NCBI GenBank assembly: GCA_038087015.1
Contig: JASBNA010000160.1
Location: 1 to 17,437, forward strand
From: Cerrena zonata
Lineage: Eukaryota; Basidiomycota; Agaricomycetes; Polyporales; Cerrenaceae
Length of the DNA: 17,437 bases
Reading direction: 5' to 3'
Part shown: one piece after another, positions 8,280 through 15,465 of the stretch
How positions within the stretch are numbered: position 1 is the stretch's first letter
Layout of the letters: every line of letters begins with the position of its first letter
Notes under the pieces: generated by a model
The model's database searches: none
What the model was told of the DNA's origin: nothing
Seen by the model: the letters and a program-made list of their open reading frames with translations, nothing else
Program-made: the position numbers and the translations under genes

Positions 8280-8329
8280 TTGACTAGTACACTATTACAT
8301 CTACTAGCAGAATGCAATATACTAGTCAA
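8280..8329. repeat. Perfect 10-bp inverted repeat between permease and beta-glucosidase
   Basis: TTGACTAGTA at 8280-8289 is complementary to TACTAGTCAA at 8320-8329, with a 30-nt spacer. The spacer and right flank contain further ACTAG and AGTAC words. It lies 121 bp past the permease stop and could be a 3'-end structure or a dimeric binding site. Confidence 0.55.
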
Positions 8330-8363
8330 GTACAATGTGCTAATAAAGTACATTGGCAGCCAA

Positions 8364-8374
8364 TTTTTGTGGGG
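8364..8374 (+). promoter_or_regulatory. Mig1-like glucose-repression site upstream of the beta-glucosidase
   Basis: TTTTTGTGGGG matches the yeast Mig1 consensus WWWWWSYGGGG at every position. It lies about 430 bp upstream of the ATG at 8802. Glucose repression of a beta-glucosidase would be sensible, but function is inferred from the motif alone. Confidence 0.4.
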
Positions 8375-8501
8375 GAAAAGGGCTTTAAAATAGAAGTAAG
8401 ACAATCAAAATCAACTATTCCTCCACCTCCCCACAACCCTACTTAGGAAACTCTCCCGGCTTAGTTTATCCTTGACTCGGGTTATTGCACATTTCCTCGA
8501 G

Positions 8502-8511
8502 GCCAATTGGC
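8502..8511. promoter_or_regulatory. Palindromic CCAAT element upstream of the beta-glucosidase
   Basis: GCCAATTGGC reads the same on both strands and holds a CCAAT box in each orientation, the binding core of the Hap2/3/5 complex. It sits in a wider near-palindrome, TCGAGGCCAATTGGCTCGA, at 8497-8515. Confidence 0.35.
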
Positions 8512-8722
8512 TCGAAGGGAAGGTCCATGCCTGGCAAAATAGGAGTAGAGTTCAATTGACCAAGCCATAGTCGACTGAAATGAACTGAAACAGTACATCA
8601 GCACCCAAGGGAACAATAAAATCACGGAATAATTCAATTTTTCAGACAAAAAAAAAAGAGAGACCCAAAGGGATTATTGTTTTACCCCAGTTTTTTTTTT
8701 CGTCTTAACCGCAAATAGGTTG

Positions 8723-8732
8723 TATATAAATA
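8723..8732 (+). promoter_or_regulatory. TATA box of the beta-glucosidase gene
   Basis: TATATAAATA matches the TATAWAWR consensus and lies about 70-80 bp upstream of the ATG at 8802, implying a short leader. Confidence 0.55.
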
Positions 8733-8801
8733 GGAACTTGTCCAGCTTGTGTACTTGTTCAATTCACTAATCGCTTCACTTCATTACAATTGACTTCGAA
8801 A

Positions 8802-11303
8802 ATGTCTGATATTGACGTTGAAAAAACTCTTTCTCAATTAAAACTCCTGGAAAAAATTGGATTACTTGCTGGTATTGATTTCTGGCATACTTTCCCCGTT
8901 GAAAGATTGGATGTTCCCAGTCTTAGGTTCAGTGATGGTCCCAATGGTGTTAGGGGTACCAAGTTCTTCAATGCTGTTCCTTCTGCTTGTTTTGCTAATG
9001 GTACTGCTTTAGCAGCTACTTTTAACAAAGACTTATTATTCAAAGCCGGTTCTTTGATGGCAGAAGAAGCTAAGCATAAATCTGTTCATGTTATTTTGGG
9101 TCCTACCACCAATATGGCCAGAGGTCCAAATGGTGGGAGAGGGTTTGAATCTTTTAGTGACGATCCATATTTAGCCGGGATTTGTTCAGCTTCAATCATT
9201 AATGGTATCCAAGATGATGATATTGCTGCTACCATCAAACATTTTGTTGGAAATGATTTGGAGGATCAACGTAACTCTTCTGATTCAATCATTACGGATC
9301 GGGCATTGAGAGAAATCTATTTGGAACCTTTCCGTTTGGCAGTTAAATATTCCAATCCTAAAGCTTTTATGACTGGTTATAATAAAGTTAATGGTGAACA
9401 TGTTTCTCAATCTGAAAAAATTATTCAAAAAATCTTACGTGAAGAGTGGAATTGGGATGGTACTGTTATGTCTGATTGGTTTGGTACTTATACTACTGAA
9501 ACTGCAATTAAGAATGGGTTGGACATTGAAATGCCTGGTCCAACTAAATTTAGAGATCAAGACCTTGTTTCTCACATGGTTAATACTAAAGAACTTCATA
9601 TTAATCATATTAATGACCGTGTTAGAAATGTATTAAAATTAGTTAAGGCTACTGCTAAGTCGGGTGTTAAAGAAAATGGACCTGAAGATGATAAAAATAA
9701 TACTTCTAAAACTAGTGGATTTTTAAGACAACTTTCTGGTGAATCAATTGTTTTATTGAAGAATAATAATAATCTTTTACCTTTGAATCCAAAAGAATCA
9801 ATTGCAGTTATTGGTCCTAACGCTAAAAGTCATGCCTACTGTGGTGGGGGTTCTGCTTCAATCACTCCTTATTATAATGTTTCTCCTTATGATGGGATTT
9901 CCGCTAAATTATCTTCTCCTCCTCCGTATACTGTTGGTGCTTATGCTCATAAAGCTTTACCAGGGTTAGGTCCTTTTATTAATAACTCCGTCACCGGTAA
10001 AAAAGGTTTTAATGTCAAATTCTTCTATGATAAAGAAAAGAAACGTCAATTTGATGAAGTTAACGTTACTCAATCTTGTTTCTTCTTGGGTGATTATAAG
10101 CATCCTGATCTCAAGACCAATTTATTTTACTTAGAAATCACTGGTGATTTAGAGATCGAAGAAGATGGTGAATATGAATTTGGTCTTGCCGTTGTTGGTA
10201 CTGGGGTTATCAATGTGGACGGAAATTTAGCCGTTGCCAATAACAAAGATCAAAAGAAGGGTGAATTTTTCTTTAATAATGGTACTGTGGAAGAAAAAAA
10301 TAAAGTTAAATTATCCAAAGGTACTCATAAAGTTGAAGTCAATTTTGGTTCTGCTCCAACTTATACTCTCCTTAATGATGATGTTGTTGATTTCGGTGGT
10401 GGTGGTGCACTTAACATTGGTTTTGCAAAAGTTATTGATGGTAAAGAAGAAATTGATAATGCTGTTAAACTTGCAAAATCAGTGGATAAAGTTGTTTTAT
10501 CAATTGGTCTTAATCAAGAATGGGAATCTGAAGGTTATGATCGAAAAGACTTGGATTTACCCTTATTAACTAATGATTTGGTGGCTGCAGTTTTAGAAGC
10601 TAACCCAAACACTGTTGTTGTTAATCAATCTGGTACTCCCGTTGAGTTCCCATGGTTATCTAAAGCAAACGCTTTGGTTCAAGCTTGGTTTGGAGGTAAT
10701 GAAGCTGGTAATGCAATTGCTGATGTTTTATTTGGTGATATCAACCCTAGTGGTAAATTATCGTTATCTTGGCCATTAAAATTCACTGATAATCCTACTT
10801 ACTTAAACTTTAAAACAGAAAGAGGTAGAGTTTTATACGGTGAAGACATTTTCATTGGTTATAGATATTATGAAAAGTTGCAGAGAAAAGTTGCTTTCCC
10901 ATTTGGTTATGGTTTATCCTATACCAAATTTGAATATTCTAAACTCAAGGTAAGCGTTAATGAATCCAAAGATCTCTTAAGTGTTTCTGTTGACGTTAAA
11001 AATATTGGTGATATCACAGGTAGTGAAGTGGTTCAAGTCTATATTGGTGCTCAAGAGCCATCAATTATTCGTCCCGTAAAAGAGTTGAAAGGTTTCGAAA
11101 AAGTTGAATTAAAGAGTAATAAGCTGACTACTGTTAAGTTCGATTTATCTTTGAAAGACTCTACATCTTTCTGGGATGAATATCAAGAACAATGGAGCTC
11201 CGAAGCTGGTAAATATGATGTTTTCGTTGCTAAAAGCAGTGATGATATTGAATTGATTGAAAGTTTCGATATTAAGGAATCCAAGTTATGGGTTGGTCTT
11301 TAA
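8802..11303 (+). CDS. GH3 beta-glucosidase with inserted PA14 domain, intracellular
   Basis: An 833-residue family 3 glycoside hydrolase, very similar along its whole length to the Kluyveromyces marxianus enzyme KmBglI. It removes beta-linked glucose from aryl and alkyl glucosides or cellobiose. Conserved sites are FWHT (27-30), SDGPNGVRGTKFF (44-56), GRGFESFSDDPYL (112-124), KHFVGNDLEDQR (146-157), nucleophile Asp225 in MSDWFGTY (223-230), probable acid/base Glu577 in EWESEGYDR (573-581), and FGYGLSYTKFEY (711-722). A PA14 domain interrupts the second catalytic domain at about 402-530. A fibronectin III-like domain spans about 735-815. There is no signal peptide, so substrate must enter the cell. 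The start chosen is ATG at 8802 (MSDIDVEKTL, matching the KmBglI N-terminus). A TTG four codons upstream is in frame but is not a plausible yeast start. CTG codons occur at residues 16 and 775. Confidence 0.96.
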   Translation: MSDIDVEKTLSQLKLLEKIGLLAGIDFWHTFPVERLDVPSLRFSDGPNGVRGTKFFNAVPSACFANGTALAATFNKDLLFKAGSLMAEEAKHKSVHVILGPTTNMARGPNGGRGFESFSDDPYLAGICSASIINGIQDDDIAATIKHFVGNDLEDQRNSSDSIITDRALREIYLEPFRLAVKYSNPKAFMTGYNKVNGEHVSQSEKIIQKILREEWNWDGTVMSDWFGTYTTETAIKNGLDIEMPGPTKFRDQDLVSHMVNTKELHINHINDRVRNVLKLVKATAKSGVKENGPEDDKNNTSKTSGFLRQLSGESIVLLKNNNNLLPLNPKESIAVIGPNAKSHAYCGGGSASITPYYNVSPYDGISAKLSSPPPYTVGAYAHKALPGLGPFINNSVTGKKGFNVKFFYDKEKKRQFDEVNVTQSCFFLGDYKHPDLKTNLFYLEITGDLEIEEDGEYEFGLAVVGTGVINVDGNLAVANNKDQKKGEFFFNNGTVEEKNKVKLSKGTHKVEVNFGSAPTYTLLNDDVVDFGGGGALNIGFAKVIDGKEEIDNAVKLAKSVDKVVLSIGLNQEWESEGYDRKDLDLPLLTNDLVAAVLEANPNTVVVNQSGTPVEFPWLSKANALVQAWFGGNEAGNAIADVLFGDINPSGKLSLSWPLKFTDNPTYLNFKTERGRVLYGEDIFIGYRYYEKLQRKVAFPFGYGLSYTKFEYSKLKVSVNESKDLLSVSVDVKNIGDITGSEVVQVYIGAQEPSIIRPVKELKGFEKVELKSNKLTTVKFDLSLKDSTSFWDEYQEQWSSEAGKYDVFVAKSSDDIELIESFDIKESKLWVGL

Positions 11304-11696
11304 ATCTACTTCTTTAACTAAATAAATGATGAATAGTAGTAGTATATTCATAGAAACGTAGTAACAGTACAGAGATATTTGCGGCCATTGCGTTCCACCG
11401 AGCTCACCGAGTTCAGCCGAAATATCACGTGTGATTTCGGTGTTAATTTTTTTTTTTTTTTTTTTGCCCCTTTTATCGTACAATAAGCCAGGCAATCAGC
11501 TTAATGTTTCACTCACGTTCAAACCCCAACCATTGAATGGATCCGATTGTGTTAGACTGAGTGTTGCCTAAAGGATGTTGATGAGCTCAGCTTAGAGATT
11601 TTAAAATTTCAAGATTTACGGCTTTCACAAAAAAAAAAAAAACTGCAAAAAAATACCTTAAATACTTCCAATTCCAACCATTTAAGTCGACTTGCA
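11304..11696. other. Intergenic: beta-glucosidase 3' flank and promoter of the Hap1-like regulator
   Basis: This is a 393-bp region. It holds a 9-bp tandem and palindromic CCGA cluster with a CACGTG box (11397-11440), a run of 19 T at 11447-11465 (likely a nucleosome-free poly(dA:dT) element), a CCGAT at 11543-11547 and an A-tract around 11630-11642 close to the start of the regulator. No gene is visible. Confidence 0.5.
11397..11440. promoter_or_regulatory. CCGA tandem and palindrome around a CACGTG E-box
   Basis: Three 9-bp blocks stand in tandem: ACCGAGCTC (11397-11405), ACCGAGTTC (11406-11414) and AGCCGAAAT (11415-11423). The last one also starts a palindrome: CCGAAAT at 11417-11423 and ATTTCGG at 11434-11440. 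CACGTG, the core of Cbf1-type bHLH sites, lies between the arms at 11426-11431. CCGA/TCGG words are typical zinc-cluster half-sites, so this may be an autoregulatory operator of the gene starting at 11697. Confidence 0.35.
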
Positions 11697-14339
11697 ATGG
11701 CTACTCGTCAGAAAAGAACTGCTTCTGTTGAAGGAGATAATGACGTCACGTCTCTGTACAAAAATGCTAAGAATGGAGATTCCAATGGGAAGACGAAACC
11801 GGTGAAGAGAAGAAATCGGGTTACTCTTGTTTGTAATGTTTGCAAATTTCGTAAGGTTCGTTGTGATCGTAAACAACCCCATTGCACATCTTGTGTTAAA
11901 TACAATGCTAGTCACCTATGTGAATATAATGGTCAAGTTTGGAGTGAAAAGGAAGCTTTGGAAAAACTTTCTACGATAAAGCCTTCAGTTATTCCTAATC
12001 AAAATTTGGCTCCGGAAGAATATTCTGAACCTAAAGAAATCTCTGAAGTGGACAGCTTACGGAAACGAGTGAAAGAATTGGAATCCTATATACTTTTCCA
12101 AAATCAATTTGAAGCTAAAAGTACAATTCCATTTCCAACAAAATTTACCGATTTAATATCAGGTTTCCAATCACTTGATTCTATTCATGGAATAAACCCC
12201 ATCCAGGATAACAATGACTTGATAGATTTATACAATTACAACTCCATAGCTTCTGACCTTAATGCAATGGAATGTGTCAACCATGGTCCTTTTAGCAGAT
12301 ATGCTATCAGACAAAAGGATTTGAATTCTAAAAATATTTGGAACTTTATGTATGAAGGGATACGGGGTAAAAATAAAGTGTATACCAAAGATGGAGTCAC
12401 TCAATTGGAAGGGAAGAGCAACCCTTACTCTTTAATTCAAAGAATCAAAGAATACTCTGTCAATAAGTTTGACCCCCAGAATTATAGCCGCAAGTCATCC
12501 AGTCTCCCACTTGGTTTAACATATAATGATCCGAACAAAAACATAGCAGACAGTCGAGAAGAAAGAATTAAGTCTATATTACCTCTGCAGAATATAATCG
12601 ATTTCCACATAGATAATTTCTTTGATTTTTTATATCCGTTTTTCCCATATATATCTGAACCCGACTTTAGGAAGCAAATATCCAGAATATTGAGAACAAA
12701 ATCGACTCTTAACATCGAAAGTAAAAATGATTATGCAATATTAGGACTACTATGTATTGTTATGCGGTTGAGTTACTTGTCTATGATTACAAATAATATG
12801 GAGATTAATGAAAATAATGTTGCCGAGAGCAATACTAGTGAAATTAAAAAATTGTTACTACATCCAATAGGAATTGAATTCATCGATACTGCAAGAGATT
12901 GTTTAAATGAATTTCAATTGTTTCATAGAACTAACTTATTTGTCCTACAGCTTGCCATTTTTATTAAAATTTATATGACATGTGCACCTGAAGAACCAGA
13001 AGGAATCATAAGAAATCAATTTCAAATATACAATGGTGTCTTGGTAGAAATGGGATACTCAATGGGATTAAATAGAGACTATTTTCATGACAATCCTTCC
13101 AAGATCAACCTTAGAAGAAAGATATGGATGTACTTACGGACCGTCGACACTACTCAGTCAATGTTGTATGGAAATCCATATATCACAAGCGATAGATTTA
13201 CAGATGCAGAAGTTCCAAGCAGTTCTGGTGGAATGGAAGATTATGTTGTAAAAGCTATGGAACCATTATCAAAACTTTTAAATCACATTCAAGATATTCT
13301 AAGGTTGGTTTTGTATGTGAAGAAGGGAATTTTCGTTGTACAACTTGTTGAAAAATTGAATATTTTAGAAACCTATCTATTTACGGAATATGGTACCATC
13401 CAAACTTTTTTTGATGCATATATGGAAAAGTCCTTTAGCGACAACTTTTCCAAGACTTTACAGCTAAATGTCTTCATACCAGTTAAGTTCTTTCTTATGG
13501 CTCTCCATAATGAACTATTTTTATACTATGAAAATAAACAAAACTTGGGAATAGTGTTTTTTTATGTGAAAAAAATTTTAGCTGGGATAGTTGAAGAAGT
13601 ACTACCTTATACTCTTGAATTTCTTGAACAGCCCAATTTCTATTTCAAATATGCTTCTCAGCTACTGTTAAATCCTTCCTTTCAACTTTTTCTTCATAGA
13701 GTAAATACGATGCTTTTTTCTCTTATTAATAGAACTGGGTTTTCAATAGAAGGATTGGATATAGAAGATCCTAAATATGAAAAGTACAAACTTTTGAAAA
13801 AGTATTTGGTTCGATGTCTGAAGCTAACGATTATTGGAATATTGAAACTCAGTCATCGTCAATGTTCAGCATGGAGAACTGGGAACTCGCATACGTTTAT
13901 CCTAGAGAATATATCCAGTGACGATTATTATAGGGAATCAAACGAAAGTTCCGACGTGAGAGTATTTGATTTCACAGAAAATCAACTCGATGATTTGATT
14001 AACTACATAGAAAGATTGTTTCCCAAGTTAAATATGCCAAAATTGGCTGCGGCATGGAAGTCAATTCATGAAGCTGTGGATCCTGCAAGATCAAGGTTTT
14101 TTGATAACAAACCAAACGATATTAAGGAAGATCAGAACTCGAATAATTCTCCTACAAGCCCAAATGACAACGATTTATGGCATTCAAGGGAAAATTGGCA
14201 GGCTTCTTCATTCTTACAGCAAGATTTCACCAATGTAATGGAATCATTGTTTCATGTAGATGACCCACTTTTTTATTGGATGAATGAAGATATAAATAAC
14301 CAGCCTTTTGAATTGAATACTACAAGTCAAAAAATTTAG
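11697..14339 (+). CDS. Zn2Cys6 transcription factor, Hap1-like DNA-binding domain
   Basis: An 880-residue nuclear regulator. The zinc cluster has Cys at 46, 49, 56, 63, 66 and 75 (C-x2-C-x6-C-x6-C-x2-C-x8-C), preceded by the basic KRRNR (38-42). The order RNR..L.C..C..RKV.CD...PHC..C and the following CEYNGQVWSE (75-84) closely resemble Saccharomyces Hap1. A short coiled coil follows (about 117-137, LRKRVKELESYIL), expected to set half-site spacing through dimerisation. The fungal regulatory domain spans about 290-520, with DFHIDNFFDFLYPFFPY near 302-318 and EMGYSMGLNRD at 451-461. The C-terminus (about 855-880) is acidic and aromatic and could be an activation surface. I see no heme-responsive Cys-Pro repeat cluster like that of Hap1, so a heme role is not supported. 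In-frame CTG codons lie at residues 20, 297, 657 and 708, the most of any gene here. It ends 80 bp from the convergent methyltransferase gene. Confidence 0.93.
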   Translation: MATRQKRTASVEGDNDVTSLYKNAKNGDSNGKTKPVKRRNRVTLVCNVCKFRKVRCDRKQPHCTSCVKYNASHLCEYNGQVWSEKEALEKLSTIKPSVIPNQNLAPEEYSEPKEISEVDSLRKRVKELESYILFQNQFEAKSTIPFPTKFTDLISGFQSLDSIHGINPIQDNNDLIDLYNYNSIASDLNAMECVNHGPFSRYAIRQKDLNSKNIWNFMYEGIRGKNKVYTKDGVTQLEGKSNPYSLIQRIKEYSVNKFDPQNYSRKSSSLPLGLTYNDPNKNIADSREERIKSILPLQNIIDFHIDNFFDFLYPFFPYISEPDFRKQISRILRTKSTLNIESKNDYAILGLLCIVMRLSYLSMITNNMEINENNVAESNTSEIKKLLLHPIGIEFIDTARDCLNEFQLFHRTNLFVLQLAIFIKIYMTCAPEEPEGIIRNQFQIYNGVLVEMGYSMGLNRDYFHDNPSKINLRRKIWMYLRTVDTTQSMLYGNPYITSDRFTDAEVPSSSGGMEDYVVKAMEPLSKLLNHIQDILRLVLYVKKGIFVVQLVEKLNILETYLFTEYGTIQTFFDAYMEKSFSDNFSKTLQLNVFIPVKFFLMALHNELFLYYENKQNLGIVFFYVKKILAGIVEEVLPYTLEFLEQPNFYFKYASQLLLNPSFQLFLHRVNTMLFSLINRTGFSIEGLDIEDPKYEKYKLLKKYLVRCLKLTIIGILKLSHRQCSAWRTGNSHTFILENISSDDYYRESNESSDVRVFDFTENQLDDLINYIERLFPKLNMPKLAAAWKSIHEAVDPARSRFFDNKPNDIKEDQNSNNSPTSPNDNDLWHSRENWQASSFLQQDFTNVMESLFHVDDPLFYWMNEDINNQPFELNTTSQKI

Positions 14340-14419
14340 TGATCATCCATAAATTTTTAAATATATTCATATATACGATATTTATTTTCACAAGTAGTCA
14401 TCATTTATCATCACAATTT

Positions 14420-15244
14420 TCAGATTTCTTTTTGGCAAATAACTTCACCATGGATGAACAAGAGCCAACCTCTATCGTCATCAATGAACTCATCCCAAGA
14501 ATCAATAATTTCCTCTCTCTTTTTGGTATTTGCTTCTTCGTCCTCTTTAATCAAGACTTCCTTCGCCTCTTTCATTCTTTTAATAAACATTTCACTGAAC
14601 CATTTTCGGTCATCATCATTGGATATACACCAAGTAGAAACAGTAGAATGAATATGCCTCAGTTTTATTCCAGCACTTAATGCCAAATCTCGAAGTGACC
14701 TTCCTCTATTATCAGAAGTAGATGAATTTTTTGTCTTCAATAAGAAGTATTCTAAAATAGTGTCTTCGTACTTTGGTGGATAGACCGATGTTGCCCTAAG
14801 ATCAGCTTCTCTGGAACATACATATCCTGTTGGTTTCAAAACCCTTACCATTTCTTTAAAAGCAGCTTCTGGATCTTCTAAATGAATTAAAACTTGATGA
14901 CAATGCACTATATCAAAAGAATTATCTTCAAATGGTAAAGAATAGGCAGAAGCGATCTTGAATTCGACATTCTTGACTCCATTAGAATACTTGTGATTAT
15001 TTGCCTCTTTGATCAATTGCTCAGTAGGCTCGATACCAACTACCTTACCATTAGGAACACGCTTTGCTAAATCACAACTAATGGATCCTGGACCACACCC
15101 AACGTCTAGTATAACATCGGTTGATTTGATAAAAGAGAGCATATAAGCACATGAATTTTCAGCTGTTCTCCAAGAATGAGTTTCCGATATACTTTTTTGG
15201 TACCCATTACCATAGTAAGCTTGATCTTTAGTATAGCCTGACAT
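14420..15244 (-). CDS. Class I SAM-dependent methyltransferase (UbiE/Methyltransf_11 type)
   Basis: A 274-residue soluble methyltransferase using S-adenosylmethionine. Motif I is LDVGCGPGS (46-54), the acidic ribose-binding residue is Glu72 in GIEPTEQLI (70-78), SAYSLPFEDNSFDIVHCHQV (99-118) carries the motif II/III region, and RVLKPTGYVCSREAD (134-148) closes the fold. The C-terminal third (170-274) is helical and charged and probably forms the substrate lid. There is no targeting peptide, so it is not an obvious mitochondrial Coq5. The methyl acceptor is unknown. Small molecules such as phenolics, sterols or quinones are typical for the family. There are no CTG codons. It is transcribed in the same direction as FDC1, 221 bp downstream of it, and converges on the regulator. 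The start is ATG at 15244-15242. Confidence 0.88.
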   Translation of the reverse strand: MSGYTKDQAYYGNGYQKSISETHSWRTAENSCAYMLSFIKSTDVILDVGCGPGSISCDLAKRVPNGKVVGIEPTEQLIKEANNHKYSNGVKNVEFKIASAYSLPFEDNSFDIVHCHQVLIHLEDPEAAFKEMVRVLKPTGYVCSREADLRATSVYPPKYEDTILEYFLLKTKNSSTSDNRGRSLRDLALSAGIKLRHIHSTVSTWCISNDDDRKWFSEMFIKRMKEAKEVLIKEDEEANTKKREEIIDSWDEFIDDDRGWLLFIHGEVICQKEI

Positions 15245-15465
15245 ATTGAACTCAATTAGACTGATAGAAAGAAGTCTTAGTCATGGGTTAGTTGATGTGA
15301 AAAATGGGCCTATTTCTTCGTGACCATACTTTATCTTTGTAACTGCATACAAGTTCGAGTAGTGAACTTATCAACAAAGTGAGCGATAATTTTTGCAGTC
15401 TTTTTCACTTATTTTGGAACTACGGTTTGATTGATAATGACTAGGAATTAAACTATTTATGTATA
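15245..15465. other. Intergenic: methyltransferase promoter and FDC1 3' flank
   Basis: A 221-bp AT-rich gap in a tandem minus-strand pair. I see no distinct TATA box or zinc-cluster site. The TACTAAC at 15463-15469 is on the plus strand at the FDC1 stop and is not part of an intron. Confidence 0.35.

Larger units (their letters stand above)
8160..8801. other. Intergenic: permease 3' flank and beta-glucosidase promoter
   Basis: This is a 642-bp region. Left part: the permease 3' flank and an inverted repeat (8280-8329). Right part: the promoter of the beta-glucosidase, with CCAAT-type elements at 8352-8356 (ATTGG), 8360-8364 (CCAAT) and the palindrome GCCAATTGGC at 8502-8511, a Mig1-like site at 8364-8374, A and T tracts around 8648-8657 and 8690-8700, and a TATA box at 8723-8732. 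A CCGAT half-site lies at 8257-8261. No gene is seen. Confidence 0.5.

Noticed and set aside
8790..8801. Upstream extension of the beta-glucosidase to a TTG at 8790
   Set aside because: It adds only four residues, begins at a non-ATG codon, and the ATG at 8802 gives the N-terminus expected from KmBglI.
9391..9636. Plus-strand open frames inside the GH3 gene (also 10234-10569)
   Set aside because: They are shifted-frame shadows of the conserved GH3 coding sequence with low-complexity Leu/Lys-rich translations and no family features.
14339..14680. 113-codon plus frame overlapping the methyltransferase 3' end
   Set aside because: It lies antisense to the well-supported methyltransferase and has no recognisable domain.
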